From positions 1,762,001-1,826,000 of the forward strand of contig NZ_CP053348.1 of assembly GCF_013394595.1 (NCBI RefSeq): a stretch of 64,000 nt of DNA, read 5' to 3'. Below are positions 8,304-16,694 of this stretch, piece after piece. The notes under the pieces are model-generated. The model saw only the letters and a program-made list of their open reading frames with translations. It did not search any database and was not told where the DNA came from. Positions within the stretch are counted from its first letter, which is position 1, and each line of letters opens with the position of its first letter. A program made the position numbers and the translations under genes. The stretch comes from Winogradskyella forsetii. GTDB taxonomy: Bacteria > Bacteroidota > Bacteroidia > Flavobacteriales > Flavobacteriaceae.

Positions 8304-9143
8304 ATGAATGTTTTATTACCAACAGACTTTTCTGAAAACGCAAAGAACGCCATTTCGTATGCCATTGATTTTTTTGAATCTAGGGAGTGTCATTTTTACG
8401 TGCTTCATGTCAACAGGATTGAAGGCATGGTCGCTGGAGTAGAACCTTATATGCCTACGGAAGAAGTTATAGAAGCGGTTTATACAAAACCATCGAGAAC
8501 AAAATTAAGACAATTGCTCAAAGAAATAAGCGCGAATAACAGACCAAACAAAAAGCACCGTTTTTATGCACTTACGGATAACGATTTCTTTTTAGAATCC
8601 ATAAGAAAATATGTAGATGAAAAGAAAATAGAAACAATTGTTATGGGTACAAAAGGTGCGTCAGGTCTTAGGGAATACATCATAGGTAGTAATACTGGCG
8701 ATGTTATCACAAAAGTAAAATGTACCACCTTGGTCGTACCAGAACATGCTAAATATAGCAGATTAAGGGAAATTGCATTTCCATCAGATTTCAATCTATC
8801 CTACGATATTAATATCCTACAACCATTAACTGAAATTTTAAAGAACTTTGAAAGCAAACTTAGGATTGTACATATACATAAAAGAGATACCCAATTAAAT
8901 ACTGAACAAAATAATAATAAGGAATTGCTCAATGATTATTTTGAAGAGTTTAATCCAACCTTTCATTTTCTAACCAATAAAAAAGTTGAAGATGCCATAC
9001 AGTGCTTTGTAGAAAGTAGGGCTGTAGATATGATTGTAATGGTGGCAAAGAACCTCAACTATTTCCAAAATATTTTATTTCATACCAAAGTTGAAAAAAT
9101 AACGTATCACACTGATATTCCATTCTTAGTATTACACGAATAA
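8304..9143 (+). CDS. Two-domain universal stress protein (UspA family)
   Basis: A 279-residue tandem Usp protein. The N-terminal domain begins MNVLLPTDFSENAKNA and carries the ATP-binding motif G115-x2-G118-x9-G128-S129 in VMGTKGASGLREYIIGSN. The C-terminal domain keeps the fold but has lost this glycine motif (VMVAKNLNYFQN), a pattern shared by all six Usp proteins here. Usp proteins are cytoplasmic and bind ATP or other nucleotides; they raise tolerance to starvation, hypoxia and other stress by means that are poorly known. The gene lies directly downstream of the two-component system but has its own Fnr-type promoter, and is followed 12 bp later by a small membrane-protein gene. Confidence 0.92.
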   Translation: MNVLLPTDFSENAKNAISYAIDFFESRECHFYVLHVNRIEGMVAGVEPYMPTEEVIEAVYTKPSRTKLRQLLKEISANNRPNKKHRFYALTDNDFFLESIRKYVDEKKIETIVMGTKGASGLREYIIGSNTGDVITKVKCTTLVVPEHAKYSRLREIAFPSDFNLSYDINILQPLTEILKNFESKLRIVHIHKRDTQLNTEQNNNKELLNDYFEEFNPTFHFLTNKKVEDAIQCFVESRAVDMIVMVAKNLNYFQNILFHTKVEKITYHTDIPFLVLHE

Positions 9144-9155
9144 ATCACTTAAATT

Positions 9156-9542
9156 ATGGACAATTCTATATTCTTAGCAAAATTTTGGGGATGGTATCTT
9201 ATCATTTTCTTTTTGATATTGAGTCTCAACCCAAAACGTATCAAGCAAATATTCAATGATTTAAAGGATGAAAAGTTTTTGATCATCTTTTCTTTTATCG
9301 CTATTATCATTGGCTTATTAAATATTTTATTTCATAACATCTGGGAACCAAATTATAAAATAATTATTACGCTCATAGGTTGGGCATCATTATTCTTAGG
9401 ATTGGCCTTATTCATGTTTCCAAAGCAAACGGTTAAATGGTTAATAATAACAAATATTAAGATGGTACAAGTCATTTACACACTATTGTTTCTAGTCGGT
9501 ATTTATTTGCTAAACGTAGTATATGGGATTGTACCAGTATAA
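9156..9542 (+). CDS. Small four-helix integral membrane protein
   Basis: A 128-residue hydrophobic protein with about four transmembrane helices (roughly 8-23, 40-60, 67-88 and 101-122) and short charged loops. It has no recognisable catalytic motif and I do not know the family. It starts 12 bp after the first usp gene and precedes a strong terminator at 9614-9648, so the two genes form a bicistronic unit under the Fnr-type promoter at 8240-8282. A role at the inner membrane during stress is only inferred from this context. Confidence 0.75.
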   Translation: MDNSIFLAKFWGWYLIIFFLILSLNPKRIKQIFNDLKDEKFLIIFSFIAIIIGLLNILFHNIWEPNYKIIITLIGWASLFLGLALFMFPKQTVKWLIITNIKMVQVIYTLLFLVGIYLLNVVYGIVPV

Positions 9543-9613
9543 ACTCATGAATTAAAAAAAATAATTTGATTTGATAATTATGAGGGATTAAAATTCTTCT
9601 TGCTATTAATCTG

Positions 9614-9648
9614 AAAAACATCTGGCTATTTTAGTTGGATGTTTTTTT
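9614..9648 (+). terminator. Rho-independent terminator after the usp/membrane protein operon
   Basis: The inverted repeat AAAAACATC (9614-9622) and GATGTTTTT (9638-9646) forms a 9-bp stem ending in a run of seven T. It separates the first usp unit from the next Fnr-type promoter 14 bp further on. Confidence 0.8.
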
Positions 9649-9661
9649 ATATAAATACATC

Positions 9662-9704
9662 TGATAAATATCATTGTTTTTAGACTATTTACACTTTAAT
9701 TTTA
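9662..9704 (+). promoter_or_regulatory. Fnr-type class II promoter of the second usp operon
   Basis: Perfect box TGATAAATATCA at 9662-9673, with -7 element TAATTTTA at 9697-9704, 35 bp from box start to -7 start. The predicted start is near 9709, 21 nt before the ATG at 9730. Confidence 0.72.
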
Positions 9705-9729
9705 TAAAGGAAATCTAAAAACAGTTACT

Positions 9730-10578
9730 ATGCTATCTATTCTGCTTCCTACCGACTTTTCAGAAAACGCCATGAACGCCATAAAGTACGCTCTGGAATT
9801 TTTCAAATACCAAAAAACCACTTTCTATTTTATGCATGCGTATCAAAATGAGTTTTATGACCATGAAGGGTTAACCTCTCGTGACGTATTTGATGATGTT
9901 TTAGATACCATAAAAAATGAATCGCAAACCAACTTAGAAAATCTGATAAATGAAGTAAAAAAAATAGCACCAAATCCCAGATTTACATATCATTCCATTT
10001 CAGCATATAATACATTAGTAGAAGAAGCAAATTTTATTGCAGATGACAAAAATATAGATTTGATAGTCATGGGCACTAAAGGCAAATCAGATGCGCGACA
10101 TATTGTATTTGGTAGTCAAACGTTCCAGGTTTTAAAATATGTGCAATGTCCTGTTCTAGCCATTCCATCCGATTATGCCCATACGCAACCCAAACGCATA
10201 TTGTTCCCAACAAATTACATGATGCCTTATAAGCGTCGCGAACTGAAACTACTATCCATTTTGGCAAAATCTTACAGAAGCCATATTGATGTTCTGTATG
10301 TTTCCACAAGTCACAAATTATCCATAAGACAAGAAGACAACAAAGCGTTTATTGCAGATGCATTATGTGAAAATGAAGTGAATTTTTGCCAAGAGGAGAG
10401 TCGACAAGTAACAGATGCTATTAAGACCTATATAAAAGAAAAAGACATTGATATTATTACCATGGTTAATAGCCAACATTCATTTTTAGAAGACATGCTA
10501 TTTCCTTCTAATATAGATAAAGTCAGCATTGACTTAAAAATACCGTTACTTGCTATGCAGAATACCACACGCTATTAA
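9730..10578 (+). CDS. Two-domain universal stress protein, operon lead gene
   Basis: A 282-residue tandem Usp protein starting MLSILLPTDFSENAMNA. The ATP motif is intact in the first domain (VMGTKGKSDARHIVFGSQ, i.e. G-x2-G-x9-G-S) and missing in the second. It is followed by two more usp genes with gaps of 18 and 72 bp on the same strand, and I take the three as one operon because only this gene has a clear Fnr-type promoter. The array has drifted well apart in sequence, so these are old duplications rather than recent copies. Confidence 0.9.
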   Translation: MLSILLPTDFSENAMNAIKYALEFFKYQKTTFYFMHAYQNEFYDHEGLTSRDVFDDVLDTIKNESQTNLENLINEVKKIAPNPRFTYHSISAYNTLVEEANFIADDKNIDLIVMGTKGKSDARHIVFGSQTFQVLKYVQCPVLAIPSDYAHTQPKRILFPTNYMMPYKRRELKLLSILAKSYRSHIDVLYVSTSHKLSIRQEDNKAFIADALCENEVNFCQEESRQVTDAIKTYIKEKDIDIITMVNSQHSFLEDMLFPSNIDKVSIDLKIPLLAMQNTTRY

Positions 10579-10596
10579 AACTTAAATTCCAACACC

Positions 10597-11439
10597 ATGA
10601 AACAGATACTCTTACCTACCGATTTTTCAGAAAATTCATGGAATGCCATTGCATATGCCATACAATTATTTAAAGATGAAGAATGCACGTTTCATTTATT
10701 GAATACTTACATACCAGTAATATACAATCTTGAATATGTTATCGGATATCCAGAACAATTTGGTTTAGTGGATGCCGTAAGAGATACTTCGAGACAAAAC
10801 TTATTCAAAGTGGTTTCAAGAATTTCTTCTGAGTTCATAAAAAATAAAAATCATACTTTTCAGACCCACGCTAAATTTGACACCATGTTGTCTGGTGTTA
10901 GAGAGGCTATAGAAGAATTCGACATCGACCTTATTGTAATGGGAACCAAAGGTGCAACTGGCGCAAAGGAAATCCTATTTGGTTCTAATACAGTACAGGT
11001 GTTCAACGAAATGAAATGTCCTGTATTAGCTATTCCGTCAGGTTTTGCCTATGAGGCACCACATGAGATATTGTTTCCTACCGATTTGGATGCTATCTAT
11101 AAACATTCAAACCTTAAAATTTTAAAAGACATTGTTTCTTCAAATCAGGCTAGGCTAAATGCCATGCACGTCTCAACAGGTTATGAACTGACCGAAAAAC
11201 AAGAGCGAAATAAAGACTTATTGGAATCCATGTTTAAGGACTCGGCATTTTTGTTTCATGATATCAAAACCATGGAAGTTACCCATGCTATCAATGAATT
11301 TCAAGTTAAGCATAAAATTAATCTATTGGTTATGATAAACAACAAGCATTCGTTCTTTGAAAACCTGTTTTTTAAGAATGTTATTAACCAGATCGGGTTT
11401 CATTTGAACGTGCCGTTTTTAGTAATTCCTACCGAATAA
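10597..11439 (+). CDS. Two-domain universal stress protein
   Basis: A 280-residue tandem Usp protein beginning MKQILLPTDFSENSWNA, with VMGTKGATGAKEILFGSN as the nucleotide-binding motif of domain one and a degenerate domain two. It begins 18 bp after the preceding usp gene, too close for its own regulated promoter, so it should be co-transcribed from 9709. Nothing in the sequence tells what stress or partner is specific to this paralogue. Confidence 0.9.
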   Translation: MKQILLPTDFSENSWNAIAYAIQLFKDEECTFHLLNTYIPVIYNLEYVIGYPEQFGLVDAVRDTSRQNLFKVVSRISSEFIKNKNHTFQTHAKFDTMLSGVREAIEEFDIDLIVMGTKGATGAKEILFGSNTVQVFNEMKCPVLAIPSGFAYEAPHEILFPTDLDAIYKHSNLKILKDIVSSNQARLNAMHVSTGYELTEKQERNKDLLESMFKDSAFLFHDIKTMEVTHAINEFQVKHKINLLVMINNKHSFFENLFFKNVINQIGFHLNVPFLVIPTE

Positions 11440-11511
11440 TAATTGCTATATGATTTATACTATTTCTTAAGCTCTTATATGATGAACTCGTTATAATAAT
11501 TAGACAAAACC

Positions 11512-12345
11512 ATGAAAAAAAACATCCTATTACCTACAGATTTTTCAGATAATGCATGGTGTGCAGCTGTGTATGCACTAAAATTATATGCTAATGTTGA
11601 ATGTAATTTCTATTTTTTACATAGTTGGTCGGTTTTACCTAACACTGCTAGAACTTACATTACCTCAAACTATGTCAATACCGTAAAAGAAAAGGCCTTG
11701 CAACAATTAGCCGATTTAAAGCACACCGCAGAAAATGCTAATGTTAATGCTAATCATAGTTTTGAGATTATTTTAAGTAAAGAAAAATTGCAAAAAGCAA
11801 TAACAACAGCGGTAGAAAAACATAAGATAGATCTCATTGTTATGGGAACTAAAGGCGCCTCAAAAACAAGAGAACTGTTTTTTGGCAGTAATACGGTCAA
11901 TACTATAAAATCAAAGTTGTGTCCCATATTTGTAGTTCCAGATGAATATGATTTTGTGACCCCTAAACAAATTGCTTTTCCTACTGACTTCAACAGGTTT
12001 TACGGCGAGGAATTACTACCAATAAAACACCTAGCAGATATGAATAATTCTAAAATTAGAATAGTTCATATTACTAAAAATAGTAATTTAACGAGCATGC
12101 AAGATTATAATCTGGCGATGTTAAAAGTCTACTTGGAAAACCATCCACACACATTTCATTGGATGCCGGATTACGCCAATAAGGTTCAGGAAATAAATGA
12201 TTTTATCGAAGAACTCGATATCAACATTCTAGTGATGATAAATTATCAACATAGCTTTATCGAAAAAGTAATGAACGAACCCGTGGTGCATAAAATTGGG
12301 TTTCATCCTAAAATTCCTTTTTTGGCTATTCCTTGTGTGATCTGA
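11512..12345 (+). CDS. Two-domain universal stress protein
   Basis: A 277-residue tandem Usp protein beginning MKKNILLPTDFSDNAWCA, with VMGTKGASKTRELFFGSN in domain one and a motif-less second domain. The 72-bp gap before it contains only a half Fnr site (TGAT at 11451) without a matching partner or correctly spaced -7 element, so I treat the gene as the last member of the three-gene usp operon. Its stop codon TGA at 12343-12345 is itself the first three bases of the next Fnr box. Confidence 0.9.
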   Translation: MKKNILLPTDFSDNAWCAAVYALKLYANVECNFYFLHSWSVLPNTARTYITSNYVNTVKEKALQQLADLKHTAENANVNANHSFEIILSKEKLQKAITTAVEKHKIDLIVMGTKGASKTRELFFGSNTVNTIKSKLCPIFVVPDEYDFVTPKQIAFPTDFNRFYGEELLPIKHLADMNNSKIRIVHITKNSNLTSMQDYNLAMLKVYLENHPHTFHWMPDYANKVQEINDFIEELDINILVMINYQHSFIEKVMNEPVVHKIGFHPKIPFLAIPCVI

Positions 12346-12385
12346 TATATATCATTTAATGTTATAGACTGTTAGACTATATTTA
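12343..12385 (+). promoter_or_regulatory. Fnr-type class II promoter of the fifth usp gene
   Basis: Perfect box TGATATATATCA at 12343-12354, overlapping the stop codon of the preceding usp gene, and -7 element TATATTTA at 12378-12385. The spacing is again 35 bp. The predicted start is about 12390, 21 nt before the ATG. Confidence 0.7.
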
Positions 12386-12410
12386 TAATAACGCTATAAA
12401 TAGGTCAATA

Positions 12411-13265
12411 ATGAGACATAGAATATTAGTACCAACAGACTTTTCCAAAAATGCAACAAAAGCATTGCGTTACGCTATAGAACTCTATAAAGATGTTCCT
12501 TGTGACTTTTATTTGCTGAACGTATTTACTGCAGGTGGTAACATCTTAGAAGACTTGCTGAACATGGAACCAGGAACTGAATCGTACGAAAGAAAAAAGA
12601 TAGATTCTGAAAATGGTTTAGCAAAAATTTACGATATGATTGCCATGACAGAATACGATAACCCTAAACATCATTTTAACGTCATCTCTGTTTTCAACAA
12701 TCCTATTGAAGCTATTAAAGATGCGGTAGAAAAAAATGATATTGAAATTATAGTTATGGGAACAAAAGGGGAAACTAATTCCAGAAAAACTGCTTTTGGG
12801 AGTACTGCGATTTACGTAATGGAAAAAGTACGCAACTGCCCAGTTATTGTGGTGCCACTGAATGCAAAATCGGTGATGCCAAAAGAAATAGTATTTCCCA
12901 CCAGCTACAAAACACATTATAAAAAAAGAGAATTAAATTACCTCGTAGATATAGCTAAAAAATTTGAAGCAACTATTATAGTACTTCATATATCTGAAGA
13001 AAATGAGCTAAGTAAAGAACAGAATGAAAACAGACAGTTACTGGAAAACATAATAGAAGACACAAACCACAAACCTCATTTCTTATCGCACAGTTCGGTA
13101 GAAACCGCTATCAACATTTTTATTGAAAGTAGAGATAGCGATATGGTTGCTTTTATAAATAAAAAGCATGTTTTTTTTGGAAGTATTTTAACAGATCCAT
13201 TAGTGAAACATATTTCATTTCATTCTAAAGTTCCAATACTGGTAATGCACGATTTAAGAAATTAA
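12411..13265 (+). CDS. Two-domain universal stress protein
   Basis: A 284-residue tandem Usp protein beginning MRHRILVPTDFSKNATKA. Its first-domain motif VMGTKGETNSRKTAFGST is intact; the second domain again lacks the glycines. It has its own Fnr-type promoter and is followed by the ATP-cone nuclease gene (75-bp gap) and the beta-CASP nuclease gene (12-bp gap) on the same strand. Since neither downstream gene has a clear regulated promoter, a usp-nuclease-RNase operon under Fnr-type control is likely. Confidence 0.9.
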   Translation: MRHRILVPTDFSKNATKALRYAIELYKDVPCDFYLLNVFTAGGNILEDLLNMEPGTESYERKKIDSENGLAKIYDMIAMTEYDNPKHHFNVISVFNNPIEAIKDAVEKNDIEIIVMGTKGETNSRKTAFGSTAIYVMEKVRNCPVIVVPLNAKSVMPKEIVFPTSYKTHYKKRELNYLVDIAKKFEATIIVLHISEENELSKEQNENRQLLENIIEDTNHKPHFLSHSSVETAINIFIESRDSDMVAFINKKHVFFGSILTDPLVKHISFHSKVPILVMHDLRN

Positions 13266-13340
13266 AAAATTTATTAATGGCTATTTATCGTAGTACTAAA
13301 ATACAATTGTTGCTGAAGTTAGGGACGTTAAATTATCAAT

Positions 13341-14180
13341 ATGAAAATTTCAAACATAGATGTTATTAAATCTTCTGGTGAAAAAGTAAAGTTTTCTATG
13401 GAAAAATTACGAGCATCCCTAAAAAGATCTGGTGCAGATGATAAAATCGTGAAACAGATATTAGATAAAGTTCGTGATGAACTCTACCAAGGTATTTCTA
13501 CAAAAGAAATTTACAACAGAGCATTTGCGTTATTGAAAAAGAATAAAAGCTATTTCGCTTCAAAATATAAACTTAAAAAAGCCATTTACGAATTAGGGCC
13601 TACGGGTTTCCCTTTTGAGCATTTTGTAAGCGCTATTCTGAATTATTCAGGTTACAAAACCGAAGTTGGTACCATTTTAAAGGGTAAATGCGTATCTCAT
13701 GAAATAGACGTTATAGCACACAAGAATTCTGAAACCACTATAATAGAATGTAAATTTCATAGTGACCAAGGTCTAAATTGTAATGTTAAAATTCCCTTGT
13801 ATATCAATTCAAGATATCGGGACATTAAAGATAATTGGCAGACTCTAAAAAAACAGGATGCCTCACTAGCTAAAGGCTGGGTTGTGACCAATACAAGATT
13901 TACAAAAGATGCCATAAAATATGGTAATTGCTGTGGATTGTACTTATTGAGTTGGGATTATCCATCAAACGACGGATTAAAAGATAGGATAGACCGCTTG
14001 GGACTATACCCAATAACGGTATCCACATTGCTCTCACAACGTGAAAAACAGTTTCTTTTAAGTCGATCTGTTGTGCTGTGCAGAGATTTAATTAATGACA
14101 AATTTTATTTAGATCATCTTGGTATTTCAGAAACACGTAAGAACAGAATTCTTGATGAAATTTCTCAATTATGTGACTAA
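13341..14180 (+). CDS. ATP-cone domain fused to a PD-(D/E)XK (Mrr-like) nuclease
   Basis: A 279-residue cytoplasmic protein. Residues about 4-90 form an ATP-cone, the nucleotide-sensing domain found at the N-terminus of ribonucleotide reductases and in NrdR. Residues about 92-210 form a restriction-endonuclease-like fold with D123 in HEID and E136-C-K138 in TIIECKFH, the D...ExK catalytic triad of Mrr-type nucleases. The last 60 residues are helical and unassigned. No methylase or specificity subunit is nearby, so it is not an ordinary restriction enzyme. Its place between usp and the beta-CASP RNase suggests nucleic-acid cleavage gated by the ATP or dATP state under stress; this is inference. 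Confidence 0.82.
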   Translation: MKISNIDVIKSSGEKVKFSMEKLRASLKRSGADDKIVKQILDKVRDELYQGISTKEIYNRAFALLKKNKSYFASKYKLKKAIYELGPTGFPFEHFVSAILNYSGYKTEVGTILKGKCVSHEIDVIAHKNSETTIIECKFHSDQGLNCNVKIPLYINSRYRDIKDNWQTLKKQDASLAKGWVVTNTRFTKDAIKYGNCCGLYLLSWDYPSNDGLKDRIDRLGLYPITVSTLLSQREKQFLLSRSVVLCRDLINDKFYLDHLGISETRKNRILDEISQLCD

Positions 14181-14192
14181 TCTAATATTAAT

Positions 14193-15566
14193 ATGGAAAA
14201 GTTTGTAAAAATCAATTTTTTAGGAGCAGCAGGTGTTGTTACAGGTTCAAAATTTTTAATTGAAACTTCAGAAAAAAACATCCTGATAGATTGTGGGATG
14301 TTTCAAGGTTTAAAAGAGCTTCGACTACTTAATTGGGAAGATCTGCCTATCGATGTGCCATCCATTGATGTCGTTTTATTAACGCATGGCCATTTAGACC
14401 ATGTTGGTTATCTACCTCGTTTACTAAAACAAGGTTTTAAAGGCAAAGTTATCGGTACGGCACCAACTTTAGCTATAGCAGAAATTATATTAAAGGATAG
14501 CGCTAAAATCCATGAAGAAGAGGCCAAAAAAGCAAATGAGGAAAATTACACTAAACACAATCCCGCTCTACCTTTTTACACCATTAAAGATGCCGAAAAC
14601 ACCATCAAACAATTTGAAGTTGAAAATGAAGACCAATGGATTCAATTATCAGAACACATCGCTTTCCGCTTTCAATATAATGGACATATTTTAGGTGCCA
14701 CCTTTATAGAATTAGACATTAACGGAAAGCGATTTGTCTTTTCGGGAGATATTGGCAGAAGAAACGATTATTTATTAAACGATCCTAAAAGACCTGAAAG
14801 GGCAGATTTTTTATTCATAGAAAGTACGTATGGCAACAAATTACACCCTGAAGAAAATGTTGAAGAAGTTTTAACGGAAATCGTTTTAGACACCATCCAT
14901 AAAAAGGGCAATCTCATTATTCCGAGCTTTGCTGTCGAGCGATTACAAACACTGATGTTTATTATTTGGAGGTTATATCAAAAAAACAAAATTCCGAACA
15001 TTCCAATTTTTATCGATAGTCCTATGGGCAATAACGTGTTGGATGTCTTTAAGCGTTTTCCTAAATGGCATAAACTATCCACTGAAGACTATACTGCCAT
15101 GTGCAATCATTTTAATATCATTCAATCCTATAAAGAAACTTGGGAAACCATTGACGATAAACGATCTAAAATCATTATTGCCGGAAGTGGTATGGTTACA
15201 GGTGGAAGGGTATTAACTTATTTGCAACAACTTATTGATGAGCCTATGACCACCGTTTTATTAGTTGGTTATCAAGCAGAAGGTACTCGTGGTAGACAAC
15301 TTTTAGAAGGTACTCACGAAATTAAATTTTTCGGTAAATACTATCCTGTAAAAGCCAAAATAAGAAGTATCAAAAGCTTATCAGCCCATGCAGACCAGCA
15401 AGATTTGTTGGATTGGGTTAGCCATATTAATAACGTACCTGAAAAAGTTTTCCTAATCCATGGTGAACCTCCAGCTTTAGATGCTTTCAGAGTAAAATTA
15501 AAAGATGAATACCATTGGGATGTTACCATACCAAAGCTTACCGATGTATGCAAAGTGTTGGTTTAA
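14193..15566 (+). CDS. Beta-CASP metallo-beta-lactamase RNA-processing exonuclease
   Basis: A 457-residue enzyme of the YSH1/CPSF73-like family. The metal-binding motif T64-H-G-H67-L-D69-H70 is complete, and GHILGATFIE and FSGDIGRR supply further metal ligands. A beta-CASP insert follows (PSFAVERLQTLM; SGMVTGGRVLTYL), and the C-terminal motifs SLSAHADQ and LIHGEPPALDAF belong to the RMMBL region. Such proteins cut or trim RNA with two zinc ions. Length fits the bacterial family of about 450-460 residues. The gene starts 12 bp after the ATP-cone nuclease gene and is almost surely translated from the same mRNA. In this cluster it may reshape RNA pools during stress. Confidence 0.9.
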   Translation: MEKFVKINFLGAAGVVTGSKFLIETSEKNILIDCGMFQGLKELRLLNWEDLPIDVPSIDVVLLTHGHLDHVGYLPRLLKQGFKGKVIGTAPTLAIAEIILKDSAKIHEEEAKKANEENYTKHNPALPFYTIKDAENTIKQFEVENEDQWIQLSEHIAFRFQYNGHILGATFIELDINGKRFVFSGDIGRRNDYLLNDPKRPERADFLFIESTYGNKLHPEENVEEVLTEIVLDTIHKKGNLIIPSFAVERLQTLMFIIWRLYQKNKIPNIPIFIDSPMGNNVLDVFKRFPKWHKLSTEDYTAMCNHFNIIQSYKETWETIDDKRSKIIIAGSGMVTGGRVLTYLQQLIDEPMTTVLLVGYQAEGTRGRQLLEGTHEIKFFGKYYPVKAKIRSIKSLSAHADQQDLLDWVSHINNVPEKVFLIHGEPPALDAFRVKLKDEYHWDVTIPKLTDVCKVLV

Positions 15567-15583
15567 AACTAAGTCTCCCAAAC

Positions 15584-15626
15584 TGATATTTATCATTTCA
15601 ATATGTAACCTTAAGTATTAAATTAG
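15584..15626 (+). promoter_or_regulatory. Fnr-type class II promoter of the hsp20 gene
   Basis: Perfect box TGATATTTATCA at 15584-15595 and -7 element TAAATTAG at 15619-15626, spaced by 35 bp. The predicted start is near 15631, 31 nt before the ATG at 15662. Confidence 0.7.
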
Positions 15627-15661
15627 TGATAGAAACAAGGATAAACTAAAATCATAGTATT

Positions 15662-16114
15662 ATGTCACTCATTAAATTTAACAACAGAAATAGATTGTTC
15701 CCTTCTTGGAATAATGACAGCTTAACAAGTTTTTTAAGCAGCGATGATTTTTTGAATAATGACTTTTTTGATGAAGATAGCTTAATGCCAGCAATGAATG
15801 TAAAAGAACATGAAAATGACTTTGAAATTGAATTTGCAGCACCTGGATTTTCTAAAAAGGATTTTGAAGTAACCATTAGTGATAACATGCTTAATGTTTG
15901 TGGTGAAAAAAAGAAAGAAATTGAAGAAAAGCAGGGAGATTACACACGTAAGGAGTTTAGTTACAATTCATTTAGAAGATCATTGCAACTGCCAAAATCA
16001 GCTAATGCCGATCAAAAAGTAAAAGCGACTTACAAAGATGGTATCCTTAAGCTAAATCTTCAAAAGAAAACCGAAGCTAAAGCAAAATCAAAAAAAGTAA
16101 TTGAAGTTTTGTAG
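15662..16114 (+). CDS. Hsp20/alpha-crystallin family small heat-shock protein
   Basis: A 150-residue holdase chaperone. The alpha-crystallin domain spans about residues 42-140 and shows the usual motifs: FEIEFAAPGFSKKDFEVTI, a G-E-K-K-rich loop, EFSYNSFRRSLQLP, and the conserved ATYKDGILKLNL near the end. The N-terminal 40 residues are Asn/Asp/Phe-rich and disordered; the C-terminus is lysine-rich. It prevents aggregation of unfolded proteins in the cytoplasm without ATP. It has an Fnr-type promoter, and a 14-bp-stem hairpin follows 7 bp after the stop codon. I see no inverted-repeat CIRCE or heat-shock sigma motif. Confidence 0.93.
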   Translation: MSLIKFNNRNRLFPSWNNDSLTSFLSSDDFLNNDFFDEDSLMPAMNVKEHENDFEIEFAAPGFSKKDFEVTISDNMLNVCGEKKKEIEEKQGDYTRKEFSYNSFRRSLQLPKSANADQKVKATYKDGILKLNLQKKTEAKAKSKKVIEVL

Positions 16115-16121
16115 TAACTGA

Positions 16122-16160
16122 GAAAGCAGAGCGTGGTTAGAGGGATCACGTTCTGCTTTC
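16122..16160 (+). terminator. Strong hairpin after hsp20
   Basis: A 14-bp stem pairs 16122-16135 with 16147-16160 (one G-U pair) around an 11-nt loop. It is not followed by a T-run, so it may be an RNA stabiliser or a partial terminator rather than a full Rho-independent terminator, allowing some transcription into the next gene. Confidence 0.55.
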
Positions 16161-16176
16161 CTATTAAAAAAACACC

Positions 16177-16626
16177 ATGAAAACCACACGAACACATTTG
16201 CGCTACGTAGAATGGCTAAGTCCTGAGGAAATGCACAACGCGTCTAAAGAATGGTTATCTGAATTGAATTTTATTAAAGACGAACATCTATTTTTTGAAG
16301 ATTTGGTAACTCAATTTACATCCCAATTGATAGCGTTTGGTAATTTTTCCAGTATCAAGGAAATTATCGATACGGTCAACAGGTCCCAAAAACAAAATAA
16401 CACGCTGATAGAGGCTGTTAAACTTCATGAAAATGAATTACAAACAATGGTTGATGGTATTAATCAGATAAAAGAAGAAAAGGCTTATGTCAGGGAGCAT
16501 AGCGATTTAATCTTTGCTATTACCGAATTCTTAAAAGACTACAAATCACTCAAGTCACAACTTTTCGATATCATTAAAACCGTTAAGAAAGAAGATAAAA
16601 ACCGACATCTGCTGGACAGAAAATAA
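16177..16626 (+). CDS. Helical hypothetical protein, 149 aa
   Basis: A 149-residue, highly charged, all-helical cytoplasmic protein with likely coiled-coil segments at about 70-105 and 115-145. It has no metal site, signal or membrane helix, and I do not recognise a family. It starts 62 bp after hsp20, beyond a hairpin lacking a T-run, and has no Fnr box of its own, so it is probably expressed by read-through from the hsp20 promoter. It ends 68 bp before the convergent sixth usp gene. Confidence 0.65.
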   Translation: MKTTRTHLRYVEWLSPEEMHNASKEWLSELNFIKDEHLFFEDLVTQFTSQLIAFGNFSSIKEIIDTVNRSQKQNNTLIEAVKLHENELQTMVDGINQIKEEKAYVREHSDLIFAITEFLKDYKSLKSQLFDIIKTVKKEDKNRHLLDRK

Positions 16627-16694
16627 ATATAATGGGAACATTTAGACTTGTATGGATTGGTTTGCTAATTTTAATTGTTCCTCATCCTCATTGA

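Noticed and set aside
11451-11462. Fnr box before the fourth usp gene (TGATTTATACTA)
   Set aside because: Two mismatches in the second half-site and no -7 element at the 35-bp position.
13341-14180. Restriction-modification system
   Set aside because: No methyltransferase or specificity gene is nearby, and the N-terminal ATP-cone points to nucleotide sensing instead.
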